DNA of 50,314 bases from Providencia alcalifaciens DSM 30120 (GCF_000173415.1 NZ_ABXW01000068.1:1-50314), one strand, 5' to 3'; positions 9,475-19,825 are shown, counted from the first letter of the stretch. Notes: generated from the letters alone by a model not told the origin. Numbers and translations are program-made.

Positions 9475-9488
9475 TTGATTTATGTCAA
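9475..9488 (-). promoter_or_regulatory. FNR-like site upstream of cydA
   Basis: TTGATTTATGTCAA matches the FNR consensus TTGAT-N4-ATCAA at nine of ten fixed positions. It lies about 300 bp upstream of cydA, near where the main cydA promoter and its FNR site lie in E. coli. FNR represses cydAB under full anaerobiosis there. Confidence 0.55.
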
Positions 9489-9500
9489 TTTTTTCCGGTT

Positions 9501-9510
9501 TGTTAATTGA
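9501..9510 (+). promoter_or_regulatory. ArcA-like box, TGTTAATTGA
   Basis: TGTTAATTGA differs at one position from the ArcA box and lies 12 bp from the FNR-like site, so an overlapping ArcA/FNR control element for cydA is plausible. Confidence 0.4.
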
Positions 9511-9923
9511 TTGAGTCCCTATTCCAATAATAGTTACCCAGTTGTTAACTACCTGTTATTTTCATTGATAAAGACTTTTTTACTTTTTTAATAAGATTAA
9601 AACAATATGGTAACTTTTGTTTTTTCAATCTAAAAAAGAATATACATTTATAATAGTAGACTATTTCTAAATTATTCCTTCATTTATTAATAAAGATAAT
9701 TACCGTAGAAAATCCCTTATATTCCATTAATCAAAATAATTTAAAAATAAAAAAATTGATCTAATATCAAATTATCTAAATGTTCATTTTGTGCTATTTC
9801 TTCCACAATAAGACACTTATCTAAAACTTACTATTTATGCTAATTTATTCCTCTTTTACTTACCAAAAACCCTAGGTCATACGTTTTTTCCAGTATTAAA
9901 TTAAGTGCAGGTATCAATAAGCA

Positions 9924-9955
9924 TAAAAAAACCCGTGCTTCCTAGAAAGCACGGG
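9924..9955 (-). terminator. Rho-independent terminator of the sdh-suc operon
   Basis: On the minus strand the stem CCCGTGCTT/AAGCACGGG with a 6-nt loop is followed directly by seven T. It lies about 42 bp after the sucD stop codon. In E. coli the 3' end of this operon releases the small RNA SdhX, so a short RNA ending here is possible. Confidence 0.92.
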
Positions 9956-9997
9956 CTTCGTCTCTTACGTTATACGAGCTATAAACTCATATTGCAC

Positions 9998-10870
9998 TTA
10001 CTTGTTTAGCAGGGACTTCACGGCATCGCCGATATCAGCCAAGCTACGAACCGTCTTCACGCCTGCCGCTTCTAAAGCAGCGAATTTCTCGTCAGCAGTC
10101 CCTTTACCGCCAGCGATAATGGCACCAGCATGACCCATACGCTTACCTTTAGGTGCAGTTACACCCGCGATATAGCCAACAACAGGCTTAGTAACGTGCT
10201 CTTTGATGTATGCAGCCGCTTCTTCTTCCGCGTTACCACCGATTTCACCGATCATCACGATCGCTTCAGTTTGTGGGTCTTCTTGGAATAATTTCAGGAT
10301 ATCGATAAAGTTTGAACCAGGGATTGGGTCCCCACCGATACCAACGCAAGTTGACTGACCTAAACCTGCATCCGTGGTTTGTTTTACCGCTTCATAAGTC
10401 AGTGTACCTGAACGTGAAACGATACCAACTTTACCTGGCATATGAATATGACCAGGTTGGATGCCGATTTTGCATTCACCCGGAGTGATAACACCCGGGC
10501 AGTTAGGGCCAATCATACGAACGCCAGCTTCGTCTAATTTCACTTTAACAGTCAGCATATCCAGCGTTGGAATACCTTCTGTGATAGTGATGATCAATTT
10601 GATACCTGCATCAATTGCTTCAAGGATTGAATCCTTACAAAATGGTGCTGGAACATAAATAACAGAGGCAGTCGCACCGGTTGCTTCAACCGCTTCACGC
10701 ACAGTGTTAAATACTGGCAAACCAAGGTGGATTGTTCCCCCTTTACCTGGCGTTACACCGCCAACCATTTTTGTACCGTAAGCAATAGCTTGTTCGGAGT
10801 GGAAAGTACCTTGACCGCCAGTGAATCCTTGGCAAATTACTTTGGTGTTTTTATCGATTAAAATAGACAT
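9998..10870 (-). CDS. sucD: Succinyl-CoA synthetase, alpha subunit
   Basis: SucD carries the CoA-binding domain and the histidine that is phosphorylated while succinyl-CoA is converted to succinate with NTP formation. It has 290 residues. The N-terminal Rossmann fold contains [12 protein letters not shown]; the ligase domain contains [10 protein letters not shown]. The active histidine sits in [13 protein letters not shown] near residue 247. The start codon overlaps the last base of the sucC stop (TAATG), showing translational coupling. A terminator follows. Confidence 0.97.
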   Translation of the reverse strand: MSILIDKNTKVICQGFTGGQGTFHSEQAIAYGTKMVGGVTPGKGGTIHLGLPVFNTVREAVEATGATASVIYVPAPFCKDSILEAIDAGIKLIITITEGIPTLDMLTVKVKLDEAGVRMIGPNCPGVITPGECKIGIQPGHIHMPGKVGIVSRSGTLTYEAVKQTTDAGLGQSTCVGIGGDPIPGSNFIDILKLFQEDPQTEAIVMIGEIGGNAEEEAAAYIKEHVTKPVVGYIAGVTAPKGKRMGHAGAIIAGGKGTADEKFAALEAAGVKTVRSLADIGDAVKSLLNK

Positions 10871-12036
10871 TATTTAGCCTCCGCCGCTGCTACTGCTTTC
10901 TTAGCTGCATCTGTCAGGCTGTTTGCAGCGATAATATTCAAGCCGCTGTCTGCCAGTTTTTTCGCACCTAACTCTGCATTGTTACCTTCTAAACGTACAA
11001 CTACTGGTACATTCACACCAACTTCTTCTACTGCACCAATGATGCCGTCTGCAATCAGGTCACAGCGAACGATACCACCAAAAATGTTTACAAATACGGC
11101 TTTAACGCTCTTATCAGAAAGAATGATTTTAAACGCTTCAGTCACGCGCTCTTTGGTCGCACCACCACCAACATCGAGGAAGTTAGCTGGAGCACCGCCG
11201 TGCAGTTTAACGATATCCATGGTGCCCATTGCAAGACCCGCACCATTAACCATACAGCCGATGTTACCATCCAGAGCAACGTAGTTAAGTTCCCACTTAG
11301 CCGCTTGAGCTTCACGCGCATCTTCTTGAGATGGGTCGTGCATTTCACGCATTTCAGCTTGGCGATACAGAGCGTTGCTATCAACGCCTAATTTACCGTC
11401 TAAGCAAACTAAATCACCTTCAGTATTGATAACTAATGGGTTAACTTCGATCAGCGCTAAATCGCGCTCTAAGAACATGGTCGCTAATCCCATGAAGATT
11501 TTCGCGAATTGGCTAACTTGTTTGCCAGTTAAGCCTAATTTGAATGCCAATTCACGACCTTGATATGGCATTGGACCAGTCAGTGGATCGATAACAGCTT
11601 TGTGGATCAGTTCTGGTGTTTCTTCAGCAACTTTTTCAATTTCAACGCCGCCTTCAGTTGAAGCCATGAATACAACACGACGTGTACCACGGTCAACGAC
11701 TGCACCTAAATACAGTTCTTTAGCGATGTCTGTCGCGCTTTCAACTAAAATTTGGTTAACCGGCTGACCATTTGCATCAGTTTGGTAAGTAACCAGATTC
11801 TTACCTAACCATTTTTCAGCAAATTCACGGATATCATTGATATCTTTTGTAACTTTTACGCCGCCAGCTTTACCACGTCCACCTGCGTGAACTTGGCATT
11901 TGATAACCCATGGACCATTACCGATTTTTTTCGCCGCAGCTACTGCTTCTTCTACTGATGAACAGGCATAACCAGTTGGTGCTGGTAAACCATAGCGTGT
12001 AAAAAGCTGTTTTGCCTGATACTCGTGTAAATTCAT
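10870..12036 (-). CDS. sucC: Succinyl-CoA synthetase, beta subunit
   Basis: SucC is the ATP-grasp subunit that binds nucleotide and succinate. Its 388 residues match the E. coli length. Visible signatures are the N-terminal [12 protein letters not shown], the nucleotide-site segment [16 protein letters not shown] near residue 46, the metal-site region LIEVNPLV, and [13 protein letters not shown] in the C-terminal power-helix domain. It is separated from sucB by 132 bp that hold an RNA-type hairpin. Confidence 0.97.
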   Translation of the reverse strand: MNLHEYQAKQLFTRYGLPAPTGYACSSVEEAVAAAKKIGNGPWVIKCQVHAGGRGKAGGVKVTKDINDIREFAEKWLGKNLVTYQTDANGQPVNQILVESATDIAKELYLGAVVDRGTRRVVFMASTEGGVEIEKVAEETPELIHKAVIDPLTGPMPYQGRELAFKLGLTGKQVSQFAKIFMGLATMFLERDLALIEVNPLVINTEGDLVCLDGKLGVDSNALYRQAEMREMHDPSQEDAREAQAAKWELNYVALDGNIGCMVNGAGLAMGTMDIVKLHGGAPANFLDVGGGATKERVTEAFKIILSDKSVKAVFVNIFGGIVRCDLIADGIIGAVEEVGVNVPVVVRLEGNNAELGAKKLADSGLNIIAANSLTDAAKKAVAAAEAK

Positions 12037-12100
12037 GATGTTCTATCCATAATTGAGTCTGGAGGAGCGTTTATCGCCCCTTGCAATTGTTACAGATTTA

Positions 12101-12120
12101 GCAGCCAGCGAACTGGCTGC
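12101..12120 (-). other. Intercistronic hairpin between sucB and sucC
   Basis: A perfect 8-bp stem GCAGCCAG/CTGGCTGC closes a TTCG loop on the transcribed strand. A second weaker hairpin (GGGGCG/CGCTCC) follows toward sucC. There is no U-tract. This looks like an mRNA stability or processing element rather than a terminator. Confidence 0.6.
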
Positions 12121-12168
12121 ATCGGTTACCTCAGACCGGACAGGTTGTCCCCCTGCCCTGTTATGTTT

Positions 12169-13377
12169 CTATACGTCTAGCAGTAAACGAGTTGGATCTT
12201 CCAACATATCTTTGATAGCCACTAAGAAGCCAACTGATTCACGACCATCGATTAAACGGTGGTCATAAGACAGCGCTAAATACATCATTGGAAGAATTTC
12301 TACCTTACCATTAACTGCCATTGGGCGGTCTTTGATGGCATGCATACCTAAGATTGCGCTTTGTGGTGGGTTAATGATTGGAGTAGACATCAGAGAACCG
12401 AATACACCACCGTTAGTGATAGTGAAGTTACCGCCACTTAAATCTTCAACAGTTAATTTACCGTCGCGACCTTTGACAGCCAGCTCTTTAATATTTTTCT
12501 CAATATCAGCCATGCTCATTGCATCCACATCACGCAGAACTGGCGTTACCAGACCACGCGGTGTTGATACCGCAATACTGATGTCAAAATAGTTATGGTA
12601 AACCACATCAGAACCATCGATAGAAGCGTTCACTTCTGGATAGCGTTTCAGTGCCTCAACCGCCGCCTTGATGTAGAAAGACATAAAGCCTAAACGTACA
12701 CCATGACGTTTTTCGAATGCTTCACCGTACTGTGCACGCAGGTCTTTGATAGGCTGCATGTTAATTTCGTTGAAGGTCGTTAACATCGCAGTGCTGTTTT
12801 TCGCTTCCAACAGACGCTCTGCGATACGTTTACGCAAACGAGTCATAGGAACACGTTTTTCACTACGGTGAGCTAATGGTGCTGGAGCTGCTGCTGGAGC
12901 TTGAGCTGCTGGCGCTGCTACTGGTTTAGCTGCTAAGTGTTTTTCAACATCTTCACGAGTCAGACGACCACCAACACCTGTGCCTTTGATGTCTGCTGGA
13001 TTCAAGTTGTGTTCAGCAACCAGACGACGAATCGCTGGGCTCAGCGCATCGTTGCTTTCATCTTCTAAACTTGCGGTTTGGCGTGCTGCTGGCGCTGGCT
13101 CTGCTTCTTTAACTTCAGCAGGGATGCCTGTGCTATCGCCTAAACGAATGCGACCCAGTAACTGTTTAGATAAAACAGTTGCGCCTTCTTCTTCAATAAT
13201 GGCTTCCAGAACACCTGCTTCACTTGCAGGAACTTCAAGAACAACTTTGTCTGTTTCGATCTCAACCAGAACTTCGTCACGCTGAACACTGTCACCTGGT
13301 TTTTTATGCCATGTGGCAACCGCTGCGTCAGCGACGGATTCAGGAAGATCGGGAACAAGAATTTCTACGCTACTCAT
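12169..13377 (-). CDS. sucB: 2-Oxoglutarate dehydrogenase E2, dihydrolipoyl succinyltransferase
   Basis: This is the core of the 2-oxoglutarate dehydrogenase complex and transfers the succinyl group to CoA. Its 402 residues are one lipoyl domain (1-~80, lipoyl Lys44 in IETDKVVLE), a linker, the peripheral subunit-binding domain (~110-145, with [11 protein letters not shown] and GGRLTREDV), an Ala/Pro-rich hinge, and the catalytic acyltransferase domain from ~170. The catalytic motif [10 protein letters not shown] is intact and the protein ends in RLLLDV as in E. coli. It lies 14 bp after sucA. Confidence 0.97.
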   Translation of the reverse strand: MSSVEILVPDLPESVADAAVATWHKKPGDSVQRDEVLVEIETDKVVLEVPASEAGVLEAIIEEEGATVLSKQLLGRIRLGDSTGIPAEVKEAEPAPAARQTASLEDESNDALSPAIRRLVAEHNLNPADIKGTGVGGRLTREDVEKHLAAKPVAAPAAQAPAAAPAPLAHRSEKRVPMTRLRKRIAERLLEAKNSTAMLTTFNEINMQPIKDLRAQYGEAFEKRHGVRLGFMSFYIKAAVEALKRYPEVNASIDGSDVVYHNYFDISIAVSTPRGLVTPVLRDVDAMSMADIEKNIKELAVKGRDGKLTVEDLSGGNFTITNGGVFGSLMSTPIINPPQSAILGMHAIKDRPMAVNGKVEILPMMYLALSYDHRLIDGRESVGFLVAIKDMLEDPTRLLLDV

Positions 13378-13391
13378 TTTCTATCCTTTAA

Positions 13392-16199
13392 TTATGCAAT
13401 GTTCAAAGCGTCATTAACCAGGGCCGCTTGTTGTTCCTGGTGAACGGAGGTATAACCAACTGCTGGAGAAGAAGAAGCTGCTCGACCCGCATAGCGTAAA
13501 GTTGCGCCTGCTGGGATGGCTTCATGGAAATTGTGCTGGCTGCAATACCAAGCACCTTGGTTCAGTGGCTCTTCTTGGCACCAAACAAAATCTTTCACAT
13601 GAGCGTACTGAGCCAATACTTTTTGGATATCTTCGCGAGGGAACGGATACAACTGTTCAATACGTACGATAGCCACATCTTTTTGTTCTTTCTTACGACG
13701 TTGTTCTAATAAATCGTAATAAACTTTACCGGAACACATAACGACGCGTTTCACATCTTTCGGATTAATTTCGTCAATTTCACCGATAACTGGTTGGAAT
13801 GAGCCATTCGCCAGCTCATCCATGCTAGAAACTGCTAATGGATGACGTAACAGTGACTTAGGTGACATCACAATCAGAGGACGACGCATATCGCGCAGTG
13901 CTTGGCGGCGTAACATGTGATAAACCTGAGCAGGTGTTGATGGCACACACACTTGCATGTTTTGATCAGCACACAGTTGCAGGTAACGTTCTAAACGTGC
14001 AGATGAGTGTTCTGGCCCCTGACCTTCATAACCATGAGGCAGTAACATCACCAAACCACACATACGACCCCATTTTTGCTCACCAGAGCTAATGAATTGG
14101 TCGATAACAACTTGCGCACAGTTAGCAAAGTCACCGAACTGCGCTTCCCAAATTGTTAATGCGCGAGGTTCTGTTGTTGCATAGCCATATTCAAATGCCA
14201 ATACTGCGTTTTCAGTCAGAACAGAGTCCCAAACGTTGAACACGCCTTGACCGCTATGAACATTTTGTAATGGGACATAAACTGAACCATTCGTTTGGTT
14301 ATGTACCACCGCGTGACGGTGGAAGAACGTACCACGACCCGCATCTTCACCAGATAAACGGATAGGGACACCTTCATCAACTAACGTACCGTAAGCCAGA
14401 GTCTCTGCCGCACCCCAGTCGAGTAATTTTGTCCCTTTCGCCATTTCTGCGCGGTCAGCATAAATTTTCTCAACACGAGACTGTGCAACGATACCTTCAG
14501 GGATCGTGCTCAGCTTGGTTGCCAGCTCAGTTAAACGCTTAATATCGTAGCCAGATTTGTATTGCTCATTCCATTCATGGTTTAAGTACGGTTCCCATGT
14601 ATAAGAATGCAGACCCATTTCACGATATTCTTCAACAACACAGTCACCACGGTCTAACGCGTCACGATACAGGTTAACCATTTCAGTAACTTCATTCGCA
14701 GAAACTACGCCAGCTTCGATTAAACGGTCTGCGTAGATTTTACGTGGCGTTGGATGCTGTTTAATTTTTTGGTACATGATTGGCTGAGTTGCACTTGGCT
14801 CATCAGCTTCGTTATGACCATGACGGCGGTAACACACTAAGTCGATCATAACATCGCGCTTAAAGGTGTTACGGAAATCTAAGGCTAAGCGAGTCACAAA
14901 TGCGACAGCTTCAGGATCATCTGCGTTAACGTGGAAAATTGGTGCCTGAACCATTTTCACGATATCAGTACAGTATTCTGTTGAACGCGTGTCTTTCGGG
15001 TTGGAGGTTGTGAAACCAACTTGGTTGTTGATAACGATACGCATAGTACCGCCGACTTCATAACCACGAGCCTGAGACATGTTCAGGGTTTCTTGTACCA
15101 CACCTTGACCAGTTACTGCTGAATCACCGTGAATGGTGATTGGCAGAACCATGTTGCTACGACCTTCGTCCAAACGGTCACGGCGAGCACGTACAGAACC
15201 AATAACTACTGGGCTTACAATTTCTAAGTGTGATGGGTTAAATGCCAGCGCTAAGTGAACACGAGAACCCGCAGTTTCAAAATCAGAAGAGAAACCTTGG
15301 TGATATTTAACGTCACCTGCACTTGAATGGTCTTTATGCTTGCCTGCAAACTCATCAAATAGTTCAGCAGGTTTTTTACCCAGAATGTTAATCAGAACGT
15401 TTAAGCGCCCACGGTGCGCCATACCAAGAACCACTTCACGGGTATCTTGTTTGCCTGCATGATGGATAAGATCCTTCAGCATTGGGATCAGTGCATCACC
15501 ACCTTCCAAAGAGAAACGTTTTGCACCTGGGAATTTAGCACCAAGATAACGCTCAAGACCTTCCGCAGCCGTTAATTCGGCTAAGAAGCGACGTTTTTCT
15601 TCTTTAGAAAATTGTTCAGCAACATTGACTGATTCAAGACGTTGTTGAATCCAGCGTTTTTCTTCAGTGTTAGTGATATGCATATATTCTGCACCAATTG
15701 AACCGCAATAAATACGCTTCAGATGCTCATATAACTCACTGAGTTTCATGGTTTCTTTGCCGATTGCAAAAGAACCCACATTGAAAGTTTCGTCGAAATC
15801 TTCTTTCGTTAGATTATGGAATGTAGGGTCCAGATCTGGAACGGCTTCGCGTTTCCAAAGTCCTAACGGGTCGAGATTTGCATTTTGGTGTCCGCGAAAG
15901 CGGAAGGCATTGATGAGCTGCAAAACTTTGACTTGTTTTGCGTCGATCGTAGGATCGCTAACAGAGGTGTGGTAACGGGTGGACTCCTTTGCTAAGCGAC
16001 GGAAGTAGTCTCGTGCTTGCGAATGTAATTGTTCACCGTTATTACCTGCTCCAGGTAGTTGCTGGAAGATTTCTCTCCACTCGGCATCTACGGAATTAGG
16101 GTCAGTCAGATAATCTTCATAGAGCTGTTCTATATAAGACTGGTTCGCGCCTGCCAGAAAGCTTGAATCCAGCCAGTCCTTCATTACGCCGTTCTGCAT
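13392..16199 (-). CDS. sucA: 2-Oxoglutarate dehydrogenase E1 component
   Basis: SucA is the thiamine-diphosphate-dependent decarboxylase of the 2-oxoglutarate dehydrogenase complex. Its 935 residues match the family. The N-terminus (MKDWLDSSFLAGANQSYIE) includes the segment that binds the E2 core. Active-site blocks include GMAHRGRLNVL, the diphosphate region IHGDSAVTGQGVV and the GHNEADEPSATQP motif. The start at 16199 has GGGATCAC upstream; a second ATG five codons on (16184) would begin at the conserved MKDW block. Confidence 0.96.
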   Translation of the reverse strand: MQNGVMKDWLDSSFLAGANQSYIEQLYEDYLTDPNSVDAEWREIFQQLPGAGNNGEQLHSQARDYFRRLAKESTRYHTSVSDPTIDAKQVKVLQLINAFRFRGHQNANLDPLGLWKREAVPDLDPTFHNLTKEDFDETFNVGSFAIGKETMKLSELYEHLKRIYCGSIGAEYMHITNTEEKRWIQQRLESVNVAEQFSKEEKRRFLAELTAAEGLERYLGAKFPGAKRFSLEGGDALIPMLKDLIHHAGKQDTREVVLGMAHRGRLNVLINILGKKPAELFDEFAGKHKDHSSAGDVKYHQGFSSDFETAGSRVHLALAFNPSHLEIVSPVVIGSVRARRDRLDEGRSNMVLPITIHGDSAVTGQGVVQETLNMSQARGYEVGGTMRIVINNQVGFTTSNPKDTRSTEYCTDIVKMVQAPIFHVNADDPEAVAFVTRLALDFRNTFKRDVMIDLVCYRRHGHNEADEPSATQPIMYQKIKQHPTPRKIYADRLIEAGVVSANEVTEMVNLYRDALDRGDCVVEEYREMGLHSYTWEPYLNHEWNEQYKSGYDIKRLTELATKLSTIPEGIVAQSRVEKIYADRAEMAKGTKLLDWGAAETLAYGTLVDEGVPIRLSGEDAGRGTFFHRHAVVHNQTNGSVYVPLQNVHSGQGVFNVWDSVLTENAVLAFEYGYATTEPRALTIWEAQFGDFANCAQVVIDQFISSGEQKWGRMCGLVMLLPHGYEGQGPEHSSARLERYLQLCADQNMQVCVPSTPAQVYHMLRRQALRDMRRPLIVMSPKSLLRHPLAVSSMDELANGSFQPVIGEIDEINPKDVKRVVMCSGKVYYDLLEQRRKKEQKDVAIVRIEQLYPFPREDIQKVLAQYAHVKDFVWCQEEPLNQGAWYCSQHNFHEAIPAGATLRYAGRAASSSPAVGYTSVHQEQQAALVNDALNIA

Positions 16200-16577
16200 T
16201 GTGATCCCTTAAGCTTTATAAGCTTTAGTTTTCGCCGTGGTTAACTAATCGCCGCATTTAAGCGACCTCGATAAAGGTTCTCTTGGACGTGCTTTTTGCA
16301 TGTTCTCACTTTGGGAGTCCCTCTTATCAATTAAGGGTTTCCCTTTTAAGGAACCTTTAAAAACTGTCTGCGGTTTTTAAAGGTTCCTTGCTTTCGCAAG
16401 TGTCTTCATCTTGTTTTGCAGTTGGCTTTTTACTTTCACTTTTTGACTTTTTACTTTACGTTTCAGTGATTCAATTTAAGACTTATACTTACTTTACGCT
16501 TATTTTTTACTTTAAGTACGTATTTTGTGCTATCCAAATTTAGCCTACGGCACCTAAGCACCGCAGGCTGTATCGAT
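16200..16577. other. sdhB-sucA spacer rich in inverted repeats
   Basis: This 378-bp spacer has no gene. It contains AAGGG-TTT-CCCTT at 16333-16345, a perfect 17-bp stem at 16348-16389, a CTTGC-TTTC-GCAAG hairpin at 16387-16400, and an AT-rich tract in which TTTTTACTTT recurs three times (16426-16515). A weak sucA promoter lies at this position in E. coli. I cannot place a clear -10/-35 pair here. Confidence 0.6.
16348..16389 (-). repeat. Perfect 17-bp inverted repeat between sdhB and sucA
   Basis: The left arm 16348-16364 (AAGGAACCTTTAAAAAC) is the exact reverse complement of the right arm 16373-16389, with an 8-nt loop. It forms a long stable hairpin in the sdh-suc transcript. No U-tract follows on the minus strand, so it is more likely an attenuation, processing or mRNA protection structure than a full terminator. 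Confidence 0.8.
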
Positions 16578-17294
16578 TTAGGCGCTATGTTTCAACAACA
16601 TAGACTTAATGTGACCGATAGCTTTCGTTGGATTTAGTCCTTTAGGGCATACATTGACACAATTCATGATGCTATGACAGCGGAAAACACTAAAAGCGTC
16701 GTTCAGATCATCTAATCGTGAATCCGTTTCAGTATCGCGACTGTCAATTAAGAATCTGTACGCAGCTAACAGACCTGCTGGACCGATAAACTTGTCCGGA
16801 TTCCACCAGAATGACGGACATGAAGTTGAACAGCACGCACACAGGATACACTCATAAAGACCATCGAGTTTTTCACGTTGTACTGGTGACTGTAAGTTTT
16901 CACGCGCAGGTGGATTCTTATTATCATTAATAAGATACGGACGAATTTTTTCATATTGGGTATAAAATTGTGTCATATCGATAATCAGGTCACGAATAAC
17001 TGGTAGACCTGGTAATGGGCGGATCACAATTTTTTTACCACTACGGGTTAAAGCGGACAGTGGAGTAATACAAGCCAGCCCGTTTTTACCGTTCATGTTC
17101 AGACCATCAGAACCACACACCCCTTCACGGCAAGAACGACGGAATGAGAGTGTTGGATCTTGTTCTTTTAACTGAATTAATGCATCCAGCAACATCATGT
17201 CACGCCCTTCTTTTACTTCAAGGGTGTAATCTTGCATGCGTGGCGCATTGTCTACATCAGGATTGTAGCGATAAATCGAAAATTCTAGTTTCAT
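16578..17294 (-). CDS. sdhB: Succinate dehydrogenase iron-sulfur subunit
   Basis: SdhB transfers electrons from the flavin of SdhA to ubiquinone through three iron-sulfur clusters. Its 238 residues match E. coli. The [2Fe-2S] cysteines lie in SCREGVCGSDG and the following GLACI. The [4Fe-4S] and [3Fe-4S] ligands lie in CILCACCSTSCPSFWW and CHSIMNCVNVCPKGLNP. It follows sdhA by 35 bp and ends before the hairpin-rich spacer that leads to sucA. Confidence 0.97.
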   Translation of the reverse strand: MKLEFSIYRYNPDVDNAPRMQDYTLEVKEGRDMMLLDALIQLKEQDPTLSFRRSCREGVCGSDGLNMNGKNGLACITPLSALTRSGKKIVIRPLPGLPVIRDLIIDMTQFYTQYEKIRPYLINDNKNPPARENLQSPVQREKLDGLYECILCACCSTSCPSFWWNPDKFIGPAGLLAAYRFLIDSRDTETDSRLDDLNDAFSVFRCHSIMNCVNVCPKGLNPTKAIGHIKSMLLKHSA

Positions 17295-17329
17295 AGTTTA
17301 TTTCTCCGCAACTGGATTAACACCACGCA

Positions 17330-19096
17330 TTAATAAGTACGAATCTTCGGTGGGAAGGCTTCACGCAACTTAGGCTGCATGTTCACTTCACGACGAGTCA
17401 TCGTTTCAGATTGCGGTAGATATAATGAGTGACATAACCAATTTGCATCATCACGATCTGGGAAGTCGAAGCGGCTGTGAGCACCACGGCTCTCTGTACG
17501 GAAGTTTGCAGCTTGTGCTGTTGCATAAGCGGTTTCCATCAGGTTATCCAGCTCTAAACATTCAATACGTTGGGTGTTGAACTCAGTTGAAGTGTCATCC
17601 AGACGTGCATTTTTCAGACGCTCACGGATTTCCTTCAGCTCTTCTAAGCCCTTAGCCATCGCATCCCCTTCACGGAATACGGAGAAGTTATTCTGCATGC
17701 AAGATTGCAGTGCTTTGCGAATTTCAGTTGGATCTTCGCCTGTACGCGCATTTTCCCAACGATTGAAACGCGCCATTGCCGCATCGATGTCCGATTCAGA
17801 CGCATCGCGCATTGGCCCCTGCTCCATGATGGATTCATTCAGGTGTAAACCAGCCGAACGACCAAATACCACAAGGTCAAGTAAGGAGTTACCGCCTAAA
17901 CGGTTAGCGCCATGTACAGATACACAAGCAATCTCACCCACAGCAAACAGACCCGGAATGACTTCGTCTTCGCCTTTTTCGTTATAGCGAATCGCTTGAC
18001 CCGTCACTTTAGTTGGAATACCCCCCATCATATAGTGACAAGTTGGGATAACTGGGATTGGCTCTTTAACTGGGTCAACGTGGGCAAAAGTACGAGATAA
18101 TTCAAGGATACCCGGTAAGCGAGATTCCAGAACATCTTTTCCTAAGTGGTCCAGTTTCAGTTTCGCGTGTGGACCCCATGGGCCATCACAACCACGACCT
18201 TCACGGATCTCAATCATGATAGAGCGTGCAACAACGTCACGACCCGCAAGGTCTTTCGCGTTTGGTGCATAACGTTCCATGAAACGCTCGCCGTCTTTGT
18301 TCAGCAGATAACCACCTTCACCACGGCAACCTTCTGTAACCAGAACACCTGCACCCGCAATACCCGTTGGGTGGAATTGCCACATTTCCATATCTTGCAG
18401 TGGAACGCCAGCGCGTACCGCCATACCAACACCATCACCCGTATTGATGTGAGCGTTAGTTGTAGATTGGTAAATTCGACCTGCACCGCCAGTCGCTAAG
18501 ATGGTCGCTTTCGCTTTAAAATAAACCAGCTCGCCTGTTTCCATGCAGATTGCAGTACAACCCACGATGTCTCCATCTTGGTTTTTTACTAAATCCAGCG
18601 CATACCATTCGGAAAAGATCGTCGTGTGATTTTTTAAGTTTTGCTGATACAGAGTATGTAACAGTGCGTGACCAGTACGGTCAGCTGCCGCCGCAGTACG
18701 TGCTGCTTGCTCGCCACCGAAGTTCTTAGACTGACCACCGAATGGACGTTGATAAATACTACCATCATCAAGACGTGAGAAAGGCAATCCCATATGTTCT
18801 AATTCTAGGATAGCTTCCGGTCCTGTTTTACACATGTATTCGATAGCGTCTTGGTCACCGATATAATCGGAGCCTTTAACGGTGTCATACATATGCCATT
18901 CCCAGTTATCAGGGTGTGTGTTACCCAGTGCAACAGTGATACCACCTTGCGCTGACACAGTATGAGAACGGGTTGGAAATACTTTAGATAACAAAGCACA
19001 AGATAGGCCTTGTTGAGAAATTTGTAGTGCTGCGCGCATACCTGCACCGCCCGCACCGATAACGATAGCGTCAAACTCTCTGATTGGCAGATTCAT
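17330..19096 (-). CDS. sdhA: Succinate dehydrogenase flavoprotein subunit
   Basis: SdhA oxidises succinate to fumarate using covalently bound FAD on the cytoplasmic face of the inner membrane. The ATG at 19096 gives 588 residues, the E. coli length, and starts [10 protein letters not shown]. It lies 1 bp after the sdhD stop. A farther start at 19117 would run into sdh[12 protein letters not shown] is the FAD dinucleotide fold, His45 in [11 protein letters not shown] is the FAD attachment site, and [15 protein letters not shown] and [12 protein letters not shown] are substrate and FAD blocks. Confidence 0.97.
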   Translation of the reverse strand: MNLPIREFDAIVIGAGGAGMRAALQISQQGLSCALLSKVFPTRSHTVSAQGGITVALGNTHPDNWEWHMYDTVKGSDYIGDQDAIEYMCKTGPEAILELEHMGLPFSRLDDGSIYQRPFGGQSKNFGGEQAARTAAAADRTGHALLHTLYQQNLKNHTTIFSEWYALDLVKNQDGDIVGCTAICMETGELVYFKAKATILATGGAGRIYQSTTNAHINTGDGVGMAVRAGVPLQDMEMWQFHPTGIAGAGVLVTEGCRGEGGYLLNKDGERFMERYAPNAKDLAGRDVVARSIMIEIREGRGCDGPWGPHAKLKLDHLGKDVLESRLPGILELSRTFAHVDPVKEPIPVIPTCHYMMGGIPTKVTGQAIRYNEKGEDEVIPGLFAVGEIACVSVHGANRLGGNSLLDLVVFGRSAGLHLNESIMEQGPMRDASESDIDAAMARFNRWENARTGEDPTEIRKALQSCMQNNFSVFREGDAMAKGLEELKEIRERLKNARLDDTSTEFNTQRIECLELDNLMETAYATAQAANFRTESRGAHSRFDFPDRDDANWLCHSLYLPQSETMTRREVNMQPKLREAFPPKIRTY

Positions 19097-19097
19097 T

Positions 19098-19442
19098 TTA
19101 TGCACCCCACACAACAATTGTTCCGTAAATTAAGTAAGCCAGTAAACCGACAATAATTGCCAGTTGTAGTACTAAGCGAATCGCTAACGGCTTAACATAG
19201 TCAGTCAGCACTTGCCACATACCAATCCAGGCATGCACAAGAATTGAGAACAATGTGAGGATAGTGAATACTTTGGTCACAGAGGAGGCAAAGAAGCCAC
19301 GCCATACTTCATAGGTAATATCATTGATTGCGACAAAGCCAACAATGTAGAGTACGTAGAGGACGATAACGATCGCCGAGCCACGAATTAGCAGCCAGTC
19401 CTGGATACCAGTACGGCCTAAAGCTGAAGCATTACTTACCAT
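19098..19442 (-). CDS. sdhD: Succinate dehydrogenase membrane anchor subunit SdhD
   Basis: This 114-residue membrane subunit, with SdhC, binds haem b and ubiquinone and anchors SdhAB. Three transmembrane helices are visible. The segment [19 protein letters not shown] holds the haem-ligand histidine and the Asp-Tyr pair of the quinone site. The start codon lies inside the end of sdhC (7-bp overlap), and the gene ends 1 bp before sdhA. Confidence 0.97.
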   Translation of the reverse strand: MVSNASALGRTGIQDWLLIRGSAIVIVLYVLYIVGFVAINDITYEVWRGFFASSVTKVFTILTLFSILVHAWIGMWQVLTDYVKPLAIRLVLQLAIIVGLLAYLIYGTIVVWGA

Positions 19443-19825
19443 ACTAAGATCCCCGCCAGAATTGCCAGAATTACAGTAATTACAAATGTAATTTTTGCGG
19501 ATGAGTTGCCCGCAGCAAGGGTTTCATCAACACAGCCGAAATCCATCAGCATATGACGAATACCACCACAAATGTGGTAAGCCAGTGCTGTTAAGATTCC
19601 CCAAAGAATGAACTTAGCAAAAAAGCCAGTCATTATTTCAGACGCGTATTGAAAACCTTCTGGAGAGGAGAGAGAAGTCCCTAGCAACCAAAGCAGAATA
19701 CCAACTGCGATGAGAGTAATGACGCCAGAGACACGGTGCAAGATCGAAGATATTGCAGTAATCGGAAAGTGAATCGTCTGCAAATCAAGGTTGACAGGTC
19801 TTTGTTTTTTCACAATTTTGCCCAC
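19436..19825 (-). CDS. sdhC: Succinate dehydrogenase cytochrome b556 subunit SdhC
   Basis: SdhC is the first gene of the sdh-suc operon. I start it at GTG 19825, giving 129 residues, exactly the E. coli length: [10 protein letters not shown] aligns with MIRNVKKQRP. A frame opening at 19897 would add an unrelated N-terminus. Ser27, His30 and Arg31 in SSILHRVSG match the quinone-site residues, and the histidine in [12 protein letters not shown] fits the haem ligand. Three transmembrane helices are present. The ribosome site (AAAGAGC) is weak, so low initiation or small-RNA control is possible. Confidence 0.93.
   Translation of the reverse strand: MGKIVKKQRPVNLDLQTIHFPITAISSILHRVSGVITLIAVGILLWLLGTSLSSPEGFQYASEIMTGFFAKFILWGILTALAYHICGGIRHMLMDFGCVDETLAAGNSSAKITFVITVILAILAGILVW

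Larger units (their letters stand above)
9173..9923. other. Long AT-rich control region upstream of cydA
   Basis: About 750 bp with no credible gene. It is very AT-rich between ~9540 and ~9880. It carries ArcA-like and FNR-like sites at 9281-9290, 9475-9488 and 9501-9510, 110-340 bp upstream of cydA, similar to the long cyd leader and clustered promoters of E. coli. I see nothing recognisable from ~9600 to 9900 apart from poly-A and poly-T tracts that could bend DNA or bind H-NS. Confidence 0.6.

Noticed and set aside
16426-16515. Three recurrences of TTTTTACTTT before sdhB
   Set aside because: Low-complexity AT-rich sequence without regular spacing; not enough to call a repeat array.
17574-17987. 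Open frame opposite sdhA
   Set aside because: Antisense shadow; the SdhA protein is intact and conserved across this stretch.
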